Position numbers and translations under genes: made by a program. A DNA stretch of 64,000 nt from Aggregatilineales bacterium (GTDB lineage Bacteria > Chloroflexota > Anaerolineae > Aggregatilineales > Ch27). This document shows, piece by piece, positions 46,228 to 55,526 of this stretch. The stretch is from positions 1 through 64,000 of the forward strand of contig JARKOQ010000218.1 in assembly GCA_029976005.1 (NCBI GenBank), written 5' to 3'. Below the pieces are notes generated by a model. The model was not told the origin of the DNA. It searched no databases and saw nothing but the letters and a program-made list of their open reading frames with translations. Each line of letters opens with the position of its first letter. Within the stretch, counting starts at the first letter, position 1.

Positions 46228-46929
46228 ATGACTACTCGGAATCTCATCGGCCAGCGGATCGATGTGCTGGACAAAGGCTGGATCGAGCTGCAAGACATAA
46301 TGGGCGACGATCTGGCCATCGTCAACGCGGCCCGGGCCAGCTTCCTTGGGGAAAGCAAGGGGCCTGAAAAAGACAAGAAGCTGCTCTTCTACCTGATGGA
46401 GCACCGGCACACCACCCCCTTCGAGATGGTGGAGTTTAAATTCCGGGTGCGCGCCCCGCTGGTGACCTGGTGGCAGTGGGTACGTCATCGCACGGCGTCC
46501 TACAATTCTCAGAGCGGGCGCTATTCTCCCTTCGCCGAAGGCGACTTCTACGTCCCTGCGGAGTGGCGCCTCCAGGCAGCGGACAACAAACAGGCCAGCG
46601 AGGGAGTCCTCACTGGCCCGCAAGGGGAGCAATTGACGGCCGATCTGGTGGCCCACTATGCTCGCGGTTTTGAATTGTACGAACAGGCCCTCTCGCAGGG
46701 CGTCGCGCGTGAGATGGCCCGCCTGTTCCTGCCCGGCTTCGCGGTGTATTACACCTGGATCGTCAAGACTGACGCCCACAACCTGATGCACTTCCTGCAC
46801 CTGCGCATGGCTCAGGAAGCGCAGTACGAAATCCGCGTGTATGCCCAGGCGATTTTTGAGCACTTCTTCAAGCCCACCCTGCCCTGGACAGCCGAGGCGT
46901 TCGAGCGCTTCGTGCTCAACCCGCGCTAG
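46228..46929 (+). CDS. thyX: Flavin-dependent thymidylate synthase ThyX
   Basis: A 233-residue ThyX. The signature RHRTASYNSQSGRYS (from about residue 86) matches RHRxxSxNxxSxRY. Further conserved parts are EHRHTTPFEMVEFKF, YYTWIVKTDAHNLMHFLHLR and AQEAQYEIRVYA. The enzyme makes dTMP from dUMP with FAD, NADPH and methylenetetrahydrofolate, in place of ThyA. Its presence suggests ThyA may be absent. It is separated from the upstream membrane gene by 58 bases, so it may be cotranscribed. Confidence 0.97.
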   Translation: MTTRNLIGQRIDVLDKGWIELQDIMGDDLAIVNAARASFLGESKGPEKDKKLLFYLMEHRHTTPFEMVEFKFRVRAPLVTWWQWVRHRTASYNSQSGRYSPFAEGDFYVPAEWRLQAADNKQASEGVLTGPQGEQLTADLVAHYARGFELYEQALSQGVAREMARLFLPGFAVYYTWIVKTDAHNLMHFLHLRMAQEAQYEIRVYAQAIFEHFFKPTLPWTAEAFERFVLNPR

Positions 46930-46947
46930 GGGAGCGCGGACCGACGC

Positions 46948-47538
46948 TCACTGGGCACGCACCGGGATCAGCTCGCCCCCGGCGGAGGGGCAGTACTGCG
47001 CCTGCTGTTCGTTGACCGGGGTGACTTCCCACCCGAAGACAAACACCGTCCCCAGCGCCAGTGCCTGCTCGTCGACCACAAATACATCCGCCGGGATGGC
47101 ATAGTCGCTCGAATCGCCCGGCACGTACGTCACCCAGATCGGTTCGCCCGCCGGGTCGATCACTTCGACCCGGTACTGCGGCACGCCCTCGATCGGCTCC
47201 CAATACAGCACCGGCGAACTGCCCACGGTAAACGTGTCCCCAATCCGATCGTAGTCCGCCCGGAAGGCGGTGCAATCGGTGGGCAGCGTGGCCGTGGGGT
47301 TGGGCGTGATAGGCAGCCGGGTTGCCGTGGCAGGGCCGCTGCTCTCGCGGGCCGCCCCGCCAGGAGTCCAGGTGGGCGGCAGGGGCTGCCGGGTGGGAAT
47401 GACCAGCGGGGTTTCGGTCGGAGCCGGCGGAGTCTCCGTCTCGGCGGCGACCGATTCTGGAGTCGGAGTCGGCTGGGAGGTGCAGGCGGCGATCCACAGC
47501 GCGCAGACAAGGCAAGCCAGCAGGACAGGGCGTTTCAT
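46948..47538 (-). CDS. Lipoprotein with Thr/Pro-rich linker
   Basis: A 196-residue lipoprotein. The signal peptide ends at a WIAAC lipobox (Cys about 19). A Pro/Thr linker (about 22-80) precedes a beta-rich domain (about 90-190), with DTFTVGSSPVLYWEPIEG and PQYRVEVIDPAG, resembling a fibronectin-III-like fold. There is one Cys pair (DCTAFR, QYCPSA). The closest relation seen in the window is another minus-strand lipoprotein at 50212. It is convergent with thyX. Confidence 0.72.
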   Translation of the reverse strand: MKRPVLLACLVCALWIAACTSQPTPTPESVAAETETPPAPTETPLVIPTRQPLPPTWTPGGAARESSGPATATRLPITPNPTATLPTDCTAFRADYDRIGDTFTVGSSPVLYWEPIEGVPQYRVEVIDPAGEPIWVTYVPGDSSDYAIPADVFVVDEQALALGTVFVFGWEVTPVNEQQAQYCPSAGGELIPVRAQ

Positions 47539-47553
47539 TCGAGTTTCTCCTCG

Positions 47554-47937
47554 CTACAGAGGGATTTCGGGCGGCAGGAGCGCGATGATCAGGCTGATCA
47601 GCAGCCAGATCAGCATGGCCAATCCGGCCAGCCCTCCCACGATGACGTAATTGACCGCGCGCGCGCTCAATGCCGGGTGCGCCTCCCGGTTGAAGCCGAC
47701 CAGAACCCAGTACCCCAGGACATACGCCCCCAGGCCGGTCCCGGCCGCTATCACCAGAACCAGGGTCGCCGCGTTCAGATCGGAAAATGCCGCGCCGCCC
47801 GTCAGGAGCACCAGCACCATCGAGACGACAGCCGCCAGTATCAGCGAAATCACCACGGTCAGGAGCATTCGTGCCAGGCGCGGCAAACGCGACAACCGGG
47901 CCGCCCACTGCGCCATGCGCGAGGGTTGTTCAGCCAT
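47554..47937 (-). CDS. Small four-helix membrane protein
   Basis: A 127-residue protein with about three to four membrane helices: about 26-46, 56-76 and 98-121. The N-terminal region is basic (RMAQWAARLSRLPRLARM). There are no recognised motifs. The ATG at 47937 is preceded by GGTGGGG; a longer frame to 48018 is not hydrophobic at its start. It is followed 15 bases later by the lipoprotein gene, so they are probably an operon. Confidence 0.55.
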   Translation of the reverse strand: MAEQPSRMAQWAARLSRLPRLARMLLTVVISLILAAVVSMVLVLLTGGAAFSDLNAATLVLVIAAGTGLGAYVLGYWVLVGFNREAHPALSARAVNYVIVGGLAGLAMLIWLLISLIIALLPPEIPL

Positions 47938-48226
47938 GTTTCCCCACCCACCTTCCAGGACGTGAACCCTGCGGATCTCGATCTTCCAGGCCAGGCCCGC
48001 GCGCACCGGCTGCAACAATCCAGGCGCGGCATGGGCCAGAGACCGCGTTTACTGTAGCACAATCCAGGAGGCCGGGCCAGAAAGCCCGATCGCCGCCCAA
48101 AGGAACGGTAAGCTGGTGGTGGACATTTGTGCCCGAACGTGTACAATTTCCTGCTGCTGACTTTTCCATCTCAGAAGATGAACGAACCGCATTCCGGAGA
48201 CTGCATCCACAGAAGGAGCGTTACCG

Positions 48227-50131
48227 ATGAGCTTGTTCCGGCGCCAGGCCTGGCTGGGCCTGCTGGCCATTGCCCTGCTGCTTGCCCCCCTGGGCGTTTT
48301 CGCTCAGGATGATGCCGTCCGCATCGACGGCTCTCGGATTGTCGCCAACATCGTCGAGCCTGTCAGTACGGCCTACAGCACCGACAGTGGAGCCACCGTC
48401 AACGTCGAAATTTCCGGCACCAACACCGGGCTGACCCGTCTATGCAGCGGCGAGATCGACATCGCGGCTGCGGCTCGCCCCATTACCCGGGCTGAAGAGC
48501 AGGCCTGTGCCGAGGGCGGCGTCGAGTGGGTTGAGGTCCTCCTGGGCTACGATGCCCTGGCCGTAATCACCAATCCCACCAACTCCTTCGCGGAATGCCT
48601 GAACCTGACCGAGCTGAGCACCCTGTACGGCCCGGCAGCGACCAACGCCATCACCGACTGGAGCCAGGTCAACGCGAGATGGGAAGCCGTCACCTTCGCG
48701 CTGTATGCCCCGCCCTCCGACAGCACCGTCGTCAACCTCCTGGACGAGCTGCTGCCCGGCGATGGCCTGCGCAGCGACTCGGCCGCCCAGGAAGACGCGG
48801 CCGCCGTGGTCAGCGCCGTGGCGGACGACGTGGCCGGCCTGGGCTTCGCTCCCCTGAGCGCGATCAATGCCAGCGAAGCGGAACTGCAAAAGATCAGCCT
48901 GGATGACCTCAGCGGCAATGGCTGCGTGGAACCCACCCAGGAAGCCATCGAGGCCAGCCAGTATCCCGGCGCGCGCGGCCTGTACCTCTACGTCAACGCC
49001 GAAAGCCTGGCGCGCGACAACGTGTCCGGCCTGATTGACGCCGTGCTGGGCGAGCCGGGCAAGACCGCCGTGGCCGACAACGGGTTCCTGGCCCCCAGCG
49101 ACGCGCTGGCCGCCCAGGTTGCCGATAACGTGGCCAACGGCGTCACCGGTCGGGCCTTCTCCGTCGGCGAGCCGCTTTACACGATCGCGCTCGACGTCTC
49201 CGGAACCGTCACGGCCGAAAACTCGGCCATTGGCTTTGGCGTACTGGAAGACTTCACGACCGGTTTCTCTGAGCGCTACTCAGGCGTGACCGTGACCTCG
49301 ACCGGCTACGGCAATGCGGCGGCCTATCGCAAGCTGTGCAATGGCACGGCCGATCTGGCGATGGTGACGCGCACCCCCACCGACGAGGAATCCACAGCCT
49401 GCACCGACCAGGGCGTCACCCTGGACGAGTTCGCACTGGGCCAGCAGGCCCTGGTGATGGTCGTCCCCGCCGCCGCCGAATACGCCGCCTGCCTCACCAC
49501 CGATCAGATCGTCCAGTTCTGGCAGGATCAGGGCGAAAATACCGTCACCAACTGGAGCCAGCTCGGCGAATCCTTCCCTGACCTGGACGTGACGCTGTTC
49601 CTGCCCACCGACACCCGCAGCCAGACCGACATCCTGCTGGCGATGGCCGGTGGCGCGATGCTCAACCCGCGCCGCGACGCCCTGGAAAGCCGGATCGACC
49701 CGCTCTACCGCGCGGCCGCGACGGCCAACATCGAAGGCGCGATCACCTACATGCCCTTCAGCGACTTCGAGCGCGTTGAGTCGGCGGTGATCCCGGTCGC
49801 GGTCGATGCCGGGAATGGCTGCGTCGCGCCCTCTGTAGAGACGATCACTGATGGCAGCTATGCCCTCGCCCTTCCGCTGAGCGTCGTTTTCAACCAGCAG
49901 GCCCTGGCCCGGCCTGAAGTGCAGGCCCTTGCCTGGACGATCGTCCGGCTGAACAATCGCGAGACGCTGACCAGCGCGGGTCTGATCCCGCCGGCCGAGG
50001 ATGCCTTCACCAAGTACGAAGAGCAGATCGTAGCCCTCTTCGCCGATGCGGAAGCCGCCGCGGCCGCCGCGACACCGGAACCGACCCAAGAGCCGACCGC
50101 CGAAGCGGCGACGCCGACCCCAGCCTCATAA
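48227..50131 (+). CDS. Tandem PstS-like extracytoplasmic solute-binding protein
   Basis: A 634-residue exported protein. A signal peptide (about 1-27, ending AQD) is followed by two copies of a PstS/PBP_like_2 domain (about 28-310 and 318-600). Landmarks of copy 1 are NVEISGTNTGLTRLCSGEID and LNLTELSTLYGP. In copy 2 they are VTSTGYGNAAAYRKLCNGTA and LTTDQIVQFWQ. The C-terminus is an Ala/Thr/Pro tail. PstS proteins bind phosphate; here no pstCAB genes are adjacent and phosphate-binding residues cannot be confirmed. The ATG follows AAGGAG. Cys are conserved between the copies, so disulfides are likely. Confidence 0.82.
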   Translation: MSLFRRQAWLGLLAIALLLAPLGVFAQDDAVRIDGSRIVANIVEPVSTAYSTDSGATVNVEISGTNTGLTRLCSGEIDIAAAARPITRAEEQACAEGGVEWVEVLLGYDALAVITNPTNSFAECLNLTELSTLYGPAATNAITDWSQVNARWEAVTFALYAPPSDSTVVNLLDELLPGDGLRSDSAAQEDAAAVVSAVADDVAGLGFAPLSAINASEAELQKISLDDLSGNGCVEPTQEAIEASQYPGARGLYLYVNAESLARDNVSGLIDAVLGEPGKTAVADNGFLAPSDALAAQVADNVANGVTGRAFSVGEPLYTIALDVSGTVTAENSAIGFGVLEDFTTGFSERYSGVTVTSTGYGNAAAYRKLCNGTADLAMVTRTPTDEESTACTDQGVTLDEFALGQQALVMVVPAAAEYAACLTTDQIVQFWQDQGENTVTNWSQLGESFPDLDVTLFLPTDTRSQTDILLAMAGGAMLNPRRDALESRIDPLYRAAATANIEGAITYMPFSDFERVESAVIPVAVDAGNGCVAPSVETITDGSYALALPLSVVFNQQALARPEVQALAWTIVRLNNRETLTSAGLIPPAEDAFTKYEEQIVALFADAEAAAAAATPEPTQEPTAEAATPTPAS

Positions 50132-50161
50132 CCTTCGCGCGATAGACGACCCAAAACAACA

Positions 50162-50184
50162 CGGGGCGGCCTGAGGCCGCCCCG
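50162..50184. terminator. Hairpin between convergent genes
   Basis: CGGGGCGGCC, 3-nt loop TGA, GGCCGCCCCG: a perfect 10-bp stem. An A-rich segment (AAAACAAC) precedes it and GTTGTT follows at a short distance, so it could end transcripts in both directions. Confidence 0.6.
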
Positions 50185-50211
50185 CTGCGTTGTTATGCCC
50201 GCCAGCCTGCC

Positions 50212-50883
50212 TCAGCGGCTCAGACGGATTTCCGTCATCAGCGTGCCCTGGAGAATCTGGCCGGATACGGCGGCGAGATCGTCGGTCTTCTGGAAGACCG
50301 CGCCGGGCTGCATGGCCAGGACATACGGCTGGGCGTCCAGAGCATCCAGTGCCGGCCACAGGGTCTGCTGCTCGATCTCGGCCGGTTCGGTGAAGGTATT
50401 GCAGTTGAGGAGATAGCGCTCCCGCCGGGTTGGCTCCGCCGCCCTCAGTGTGAACACCATTTCCACCCCGTTCGCCCCTTGCTGAAGGCGTCCCGCGAAC
50501 ACGGTGTGGATCAGGCCATCTTCAAGCACGCTGGCGGCGCAGCCCGGATGGCTGACGGCGGTGGTCAGCATGCCCTGCCCGTCGACCGAGCCGTCTGCGT
50601 TGACCCGCAGATTGTAGCCGCCCACGAACCGGATCTGCGCGATCGTCGGCCCACCGTCGAACTGGTAGCGAAAGTTCAGCCGCCACTCGCCTACGTAGGG
50701 GCCAACGTCGAAAGATACGCTGGGGGTGGGTGTCTCCTGAATGATGGGCGGCCGGGTCACAATGATCACGGCCGCCGTGGGCGGCACCGGCGGCAGCGTG
50801 GGCACGGGAGTCGGCTCCGGCGGCGTGCAGGCCGCCAGCCACAAAATCAGACCAAGCAGGCCCAGCAAACGATATTGACGCAT
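50212..50883 (-). CDS. Lipoprotein of unknown function
   Basis: A 223-residue lipoprotein with a WLAAC lipobox (Cys about 19), a Pro/Thr linker and a beta-rich mature domain. VGEWRLNFRYQFDG and LRVNADGSVDGQGML suggest a lipocalin-like or repeated-strand barrel. Cys at HPGCAAS and LLNCNTF may pair. The ATG has AAGAGGGATG upstream. It is convergent with the PstS-like gene and divergent from the MFS gene. Confidence 0.7.
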   Translation of the reverse strand: MRQYRLLGLLGLILWLAACTPPEPTPVPTLPPVPPTAAVIIVTRPPIIQETPTPSVSFDVGPYVGEWRLNFRYQFDGGPTIAQIRFVGGYNLRVNADGSVDGQGMLTTAVSHPGCAASVLEDGLIHTVFAGRLQQGANGVEMVFTLRAAEPTRRERYLLNCNTFTEPAEIEQQTLWPALDALDAQPYVLAMQPGAVFQKTDDLAAVSGQILQGTLMTEIRLSR

Positions 50884-51034
50884 CTGGCTTCATCCCTCTT
50901 TGACCGTCTTGCCATTGCCTGCCGCGCAGTGTATCACAACATCGGCCAGCCCGCCGCATGAGATCAAAACTCATCCTTCATTTTGCCCCAAGATAAGGTA
51001 CACTACGCTTCTCCCAACTGAAAGGATGGTCGGT

Positions 51035-52288
51035 GTGCGTCGCTGGCGACAGTCTTTCTCTCCGCGCCTTACCCTGGCGATCATTGGGCTGGGGGTGGCG
51101 CTTTCCCTTCCAGGTGATTCGACCTTATATGTGGTGCTGGCCACCCACACCGTCCCGGCGGGCATCCTGCTGGCCGACGTGGGCCTGATGCTGTCGGCCA
51201 ACCGTCTGATCCGGCTGCCCATCAATACCCCGGTCGGCCTGCTCCTGGAACGCTTACCGCGCCGCGCTGTACTGGTCCCGGCTCTTTTCCTGGGCGGCTT
51301 TTCCACCCTGCTGTATACCATCCCCGGCTTCTGGACCCTGCTCGTGGGCCGCTTGTTGTGGGGCCTCGCCTGGGCAGGCGTCTGGCTGGGAGCCAGCACG
51401 GCCGTGCTCGACCTGACCGACGAGACCAATCGCGGCCAGTTCAGCGGCCAGCTCCAGAGCTGGTTCTTCCTGGGCGTGGGACTGTCCTCGATCCTGGGCG
51501 GGCTGCTGACCGATCAACTCGGCTATACCACCGCCCTGACCATCTGCGCCGGAGTGACTCTGTCCGCCGCCCTGATCTGGCTGATCGCCCTGCCGGAGAC
51601 CCGGCCCGCCCATGTCGCTTCTGGAGCGGCATCGACGGCGGTCGCGCCCCCAACACACCCGGAGCACAACGGCTCGGCCCGGACCCTATTCACGGCGATC
51701 GGCGTTCTAGGACTGAACTGGCTCATCTTTATGGGCCTGATCGGGGCCACCCTGCCCCTGCTCCTCCAGGATCGGATCGGCGACAGTCTGCTCCTGTTCA
51801 GCCTGACGATCCCACTCTCCACGCTGACCGGGATGTTGGCCGCCGCCAGCCAGGGCGTTGGACTGCTTTCGGCCCCGGTCGCGGGCTGGCTGAGCGATCG
51901 CAGCAGCCGGCGCTGGGGGCTGATCCTGATGGCCTGCATTGCCGGAGTCCTGGCCCTGATCCTGATCGCCGTCGGTGGCCCGGCGATCGTGATTGCCGCC
52001 GTCTTGCTCGGCGCAAGTGCGACCAGTATCATGCAGACCCAGGTCATGACCCTGATCGGCGATCGGGCCGGTTCCCGGCGCGGCCGGCTGCTGGGCATCA
52101 CCAACACGGTCGGCGACCTGGGCAGCGCCCTCGCCCCGCTGCTGGCCTACATGCTCCTGCCGGGGATCGGACTGTCCGGCCTGTTCTGGCTGGCAGCCGG
52201 GCTGCTCATCTGCGCCCTGCCCCTGATCGCCAGGGCCAGCCAGACAGAATGGCGTCCGGCACAGCCGGCCCAGTCCGCCGCCGACTGA
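51035..52288 (+). CDS. MFS transporter
   Basis: A 417-residue protein with 12 predicted membrane helices. GLLLERLPRRAVLVPALFLGG (shortened here) contains an MFS motif-A-like R-R loop between helices 2 and 3; the symmetry-related loop is LSDRSSRRWGLIL. Substrate specificity is unknown. GTG at 51035 is preferred because AAAGGA lies 8 bases upstream; ATG at 51026 overlaps that site. It is not close to other transport genes. It differs clearly from the MFS_3 protein at 16901. Confidence 0.82.
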   Translation: MRRWRQSFSPRLTLAIIGLGVALSLPGDSTLYVVLATHTVPAGILLADVGLMLSANRLIRLPINTPVGLLLERLPRRAVLVPALFLGGFSTLLYTIPGFWTLLVGRLLWGLAWAGVWLGASTAVLDLTDETNRGQFSGQLQSWFFLGVGLSSILGGLLTDQLGYTTALTICAGVTLSAALIWLIALPETRPAHVASGAASTAVAPPTHPEHNGSARTLFTAIGVLGLNWLIFMGLIGATLPLLLQDRIGDSLLLFSLTIPLSTLTGMLAAASQGVGLLSAPVAGWLSDRSSRRWGLILMACIAGVLALILIAVGGPAIVIAAVLLGASATSIMQTQVMTLIGDRAGSRRGRLLGITNTVGDLGSALAPLLAYMLLPGIGLSGLFWLAAGLLICALPLIARASQTEWRPAQPAQSAAD

Positions 52289-52397
52289 GTTGAGTCCAGA
52301 GCGATCGGCTCAAAAGCAAACGCGCCGCCGAGTACGCAACGATCGCCAAGGAAAGCGCGGAGCAAGGCGAGCTATGGAGAAGGCGCTCTCGTATGGG

Positions 52398-52479
52398 GCG
52401 CAGAGAACGCCGACGAGAACTCCCAAACGCTGAGTCTTTCTCTGTGCCCTCCGCGTCCTCTGCGGTGAGATGCCTTTCT
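52398..52479 (+). repeat. Dispersed intergenic repeat, copy 2 (with inverted half)
   Basis: The segment 52436-52479 (CTTTCTCTGTGCCCTCCGCG, then TCCTCTGCGGTGAGATGCC) resembles copy 1 at 35495-35532. The nearby GCGCAGAGAACGC (52398-52410) is the reverse complement of the GCGTTCTCTGC core seen in copy 1, so the element has inverted parts. Confidence 0.4.
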
Positions 52480-52541
52480 TCAGTTTGCTCCGAGTACGCC
52501 GGAGTCGGGCAAAACATCTGTTCGCATGACCCTGGCCAGTA

Positions 52542-52550
52542 TGGTATACT
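52542..52550 (+). promoter_or_regulatory. Extended -10 promoter of the dinG-like gene
   Basis: TGGTATACT, 58 bases upstream of the ATG at 52609. No good -35. Confidence 0.6.
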
Positions 52551-52608
52551 CCGTTCGCCCTCTTTAGGCAGGTGGCCCACCTCTGGGCGCTAGAATCTGG
52601 AGCATGTT

Positions 52609-55437
52609 ATGCGGGGCGAGATTGTCGCCATTGACCTCGAAACCACCGGTCTCGATCCGCTGAACGATGCCATCGTCGAGATCGGCCTGGCACGCTTCGC
52701 GGAAGGCAGGATCATCGAGACTTTTTCGACCCTGGTCGACCCGGAGCGCGAACTCCCGCCGGCGATCACTCACCTGACCGGCATCCGGCCGGAGGACCTG
52801 GTGGGCGCACCGCGTCTGCGCCAGGTCCTGCGCCGTGTGGCCGATTTTGTGGGCAATGCGCCCGTCCTCGGCCATAACGTCCAGTTCGACCTGGCCTTCC
52901 TGCGCCGCCAGGGCATCCTGCTGGACAACCTGTCGCTGGACACCTACGAGCTGGCCTCGGTCGTCCTGCCAACCGCGCCGCGCTACAACCTGACCAGCCT
53001 GACCCAGCAGCTTGCCATCGTGTTGGAAGACGCCCACCGCGCCCTGGCCGACGCCACCGCCACCGCCCACCTCTATTGGGCGCTCTGGCAGCGCGTGCTG
53101 GATATCCCGCTGACCACCCTTCAGGAGATCGTGGACGCCTCCCACGCCCTGCCCGAATGGGAGGCTGGCCCGGTCTTTCAGGCGGCCTACGCGGAACGAA
53201 TCAAGACCGCCTTCGACGAGCCGCCGCGCGCCAGCAAGGGCCGCGATCCGATCGCACCGGCCGGAGCCTTCGACCCGATCGAGGGCGCCTGGGAGCCGCT
53301 GCGTCCCAATGCCGCGACCGCCCTGCTGGACGCCAACGTCGCCGCGGCGGTGCTGGGTGAGGATGGCCCGCTGGCCAAAAGCGCTCCGGGCTACGAGCAC
53401 CGCCCCCAGCAGATCGAGATGCTGCGCGCCGTGACCGAGGCTTTCAACCGCGGCAAGCACCTGATGGTCGAGGCCGGCACGGGCACCGGCAAATCGCTGG
53501 CCTACCTGATTCCGGCCATCCTGTGGGCCAAGCAGAACAACGAGCGCGTGGTCATCTCCACCAACACGATCAACCTGCAAGACCAGTTGATCACCAAGGA
53601 CATCCCCCTGCTGCGCGAGGTCATGGGAGTGGACTTCCAGGCAGCGGTCGTCAAGGGGCGCGGCAACTATCTCTGCCCGCGCCGGCTGGCGACGATGCGC
53701 CGAAGACTGCCGACGACCGTGGACGAGATGCGTGTCTTCGCCAAGGTGCTGATCTGGCTCCTCGAGTCCGCCACCGGCGACCGCAGCGAGATCAGCCTGC
53801 GCGGCGCGTCGGAGATCGGCGCCTGGCTGCGCCTGAGCGCCGAGGACGACGGCTGCACACTCGATCGCTGCCACACCCAACTGGATGACACCTGCCCGTT
53901 CTACAAGGCGCGCCGCGCCGCCGAGGCTGCCCACATCCTGATCGTCAACCACGCCCTGCTGCTGGCTGACGTCGCGGTGGGCAGCCGCGTCCTGCCGGAC
54001 TACAAGTACCTGATCCTGGACGAGGCCCACCACCTGGAGGAAGCCACCACCAACGGCCTGAGCTTCCGCCTGGATCAAATCGCGCTGCGCCGCCAGCTCG
54101 CCGAGCTGGGCGGCCGCCGGACCGGCATCCTGGGCGACCTGCTCAACAGCGCCCGCAATGCTATCCCGGACTCGCACCTGACCCAGCTCACCGAATACGT
54201 CCAGAGCGTCGAGGAAGTCACCGAGGCGATGGAGTATCATGTCAACATGCTGTTCGACGCGCTGCTCCAGTTCCTGAACGGGGAGCGCCTGCTCCGGCCA
54301 GGTGAGTACGTCAACCAGGTGCGCATCGTCGAGGCCATTCGCGGCAAGCCTGGCTTCGCCCAGATTCGGGCCGTGTGGGATACCCTCAGCCAGTTCACGA
54401 CCGGTATCTCGGCCGCCATGAGCCGCCTGGCCCTGGCCCTGAATCGCCTGTCGGATTACGACATCCCGGACTACGACGACATCGTCAACAACGTCGGCAC
54501 GTCAGCCCGGCACATGGAGGAAATCCACCACCAATTGGATGCCTTCGTGCGCAACCCCTCCGACAACACGATCTACTGGGTCGAGGTCGGCCAGGATCAG
54601 CGGCGTATGTCGATCCACAGCGCCCCGCTGCATGTCGGGCCGCTGATCGAGCAGCATCTGTGGGCCTCCAAGGACTCGGTCGTGATGACCAGCGCCACGC
54701 TCCAGACCGCCGGGACATTCGATTACGTCCGCGATCGCCTGAACGCCTTCGAGGTCGGCACCCTGGATGTTGGCTCACCCTTCGACTACGAGGACTCGAC
54801 GCTGATTCTGCTGCCGACGGATATTCCAGAGCCGAACGATCGCTTCCGTTATCAACGCGCCGTCGAGGAAGCCATCATCCAGCTTGCCGTGGCGACCGAC
54901 GGCCGGCTTCTGGGGCTGTTCACCAGCTACACCCAGCTCCGCCAGACCGCCCAGAGCATCGCCCCGCGCCTCGCCCTGGGCAATATCACGGTCTTCGACC
55001 AGAGCGACGGCACCAGCCGCCAGGCGCTGGTTGAAGGCTTCAAGAGCACGGCCCAGTCGGTTCTGCTGGGCACGCGCAGCTTCTGGGAAGGCGTGGACAT
55101 CCCCGGCGACGATCTGAGCGTGCTCGTGATCAGCCGTCTGCCCTTCGCCGTGCCCAGCGACCCCATCTTCGCCGCTCGCTCGGAAACGTTCGAGAACTCA
55201 TTCACCCAGTACGCGGTCCCGGACGCGATTCTGCGCTTCCGGCAAGGATTTGGCCGGCTGATCCGCACCCGATCGGATCGCGGCGTCGTGGTAATCCTGG
55301 ATCACCGCGTCCTGGGCAAGGGCTACGGCCAGCAGTTTCTCGATTCGCTGCCCGCCTGCACCATCGTGCGCAAGCCGCTGGCTGAGCTTCCGGCCCTGGC
55401 CCGGGCCTGGCTGGCGAAGAATCCGGCCTCTGGCTGA
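52609..55437 (+). CDS. dinG: DinG-type helicase with N-terminal 3'-5' exonuclease domain
   Basis: A 942-residue protein. The N-terminal DnaQ-like exonuclease domain (about 1-165) has IVAIDLETTGLDPL, LGHNVQFDLAFL and HRALADATATAHLY, so the DEDD(h) residues are present. The XPD/DinG-type helicase follows, with Walker A EAGTGTGKS (from about 288) and DEAH at 471-474. Four cysteines, Cys356, Cys416, Cys421 and Cys429, are spaced as an Fe-S cluster domain. LLGTRSFWEGVDIPG and FRQGFGRLIRTRSDRG are late helicase motifs. It is expected to unwind DNA 5'-3' and resolve R-loops or flaps. The ATG follows GGAG. Confidence 0.94.
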   Translation: MRGEIVAIDLETTGLDPLNDAIVEIGLARFAEGRIIETFSTLVDPERELPPAITHLTGIRPEDLVGAPRLRQVLRRVADFVGNAPVLGHNVQFDLAFLRRQGILLDNLSLDTYELASVVLPTAPRYNLTSLTQQLAIVLEDAHRALADATATAHLYWALWQRVLDIPLTTLQEIVDASHALPEWEAGPVFQAAYAERIKTAFDEPPRASKGRDPIAPAGAFDPIEGAWEPLRPNAATALLDANVAAAVLGEDGPLAKSAPGYEHRPQQIEMLRAVTEAFNRGKHLMVEAGTGTGKSLAYLIPAILWAKQNNERVVISTNTINLQDQLITKDIPLLREVMGVDFQAAVVKGRGNYLCPRRLATMRRRLPTTVDEMRVFAKVLIWLLESATGDRSEISLRGASEIGAWLRLSAEDDGCTLDRCHTQLDDTCPFYKARRAAEAAHILIVNHALLLADVAVGSRVLPDYKYLILDEAHHLEEATTNGLSFRLDQIALRRQLAELGGRRTGILGDLLNSARNAIPDSHLTQLTEYVQSVEEVTEAMEYHVNMLFDALLQFLNGERLLRPGEYVNQVRIVEAIRGKPGFAQIRAVWDTLSQFTTGISAAMSRLALALNRLSDYDIPDYDDIVNNVGTSARHMEEIHHQLDAFVRNPSDNTIYWVEVGQDQRRMSIHSAPLHVGPLIEQHLWASKDSVVMTSATLQTAGTFDYVRDRLNAFEVGTLDVGSPFDYEDSTLILLPTDIPEPNDRFRYQRAVEEAIIQLAVATDGRLLGLFTSYTQLRQTAQSIAPRLALGNITVFDQSDGTSRQALVEGFKSTAQSVLLGTRSFWEGVDIPGDDLSVLVISRLPFAVPSDPIFAARSETFENSFTQYAVPDAILRFRQGFGRLIRTRSDRGVVVILDHRVLGKGYGQQFLDSLPACTIVRKPLAELPALARAWLAKNPASG

Positions 55438-55456
55438 GCGAGGCGCAGCGAAAGGG

Positions 55457-55485
55457 CTGACAGACGCCCGATCGTCCGTTATAAT
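55457..55485 (+). promoter_or_regulatory. Promoter of efp
   Basis: CTGACA (55457-55462), a 17-base spacer and TATAAT (55480-55485). 41 bases lie between the -10 box and the ATG. Confidence 0.75.
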
Positions 55486-55526
55486 CCTCGTGAAAGCTAA
55501 ACTCTGTTGAAGGACAAGAAAGCGCA

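Larger units (their letters stand above)
52289..52608. other. 320-bp intergenic region with repeat remnants
   Basis: Between the MFS gene and dinG. It contains copy 2 of the dispersed repeat (52398-52479) and the extended -10 promoter at 52542-52550. No gene, RNA or terminator was recognised. Confidence 0.5.
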
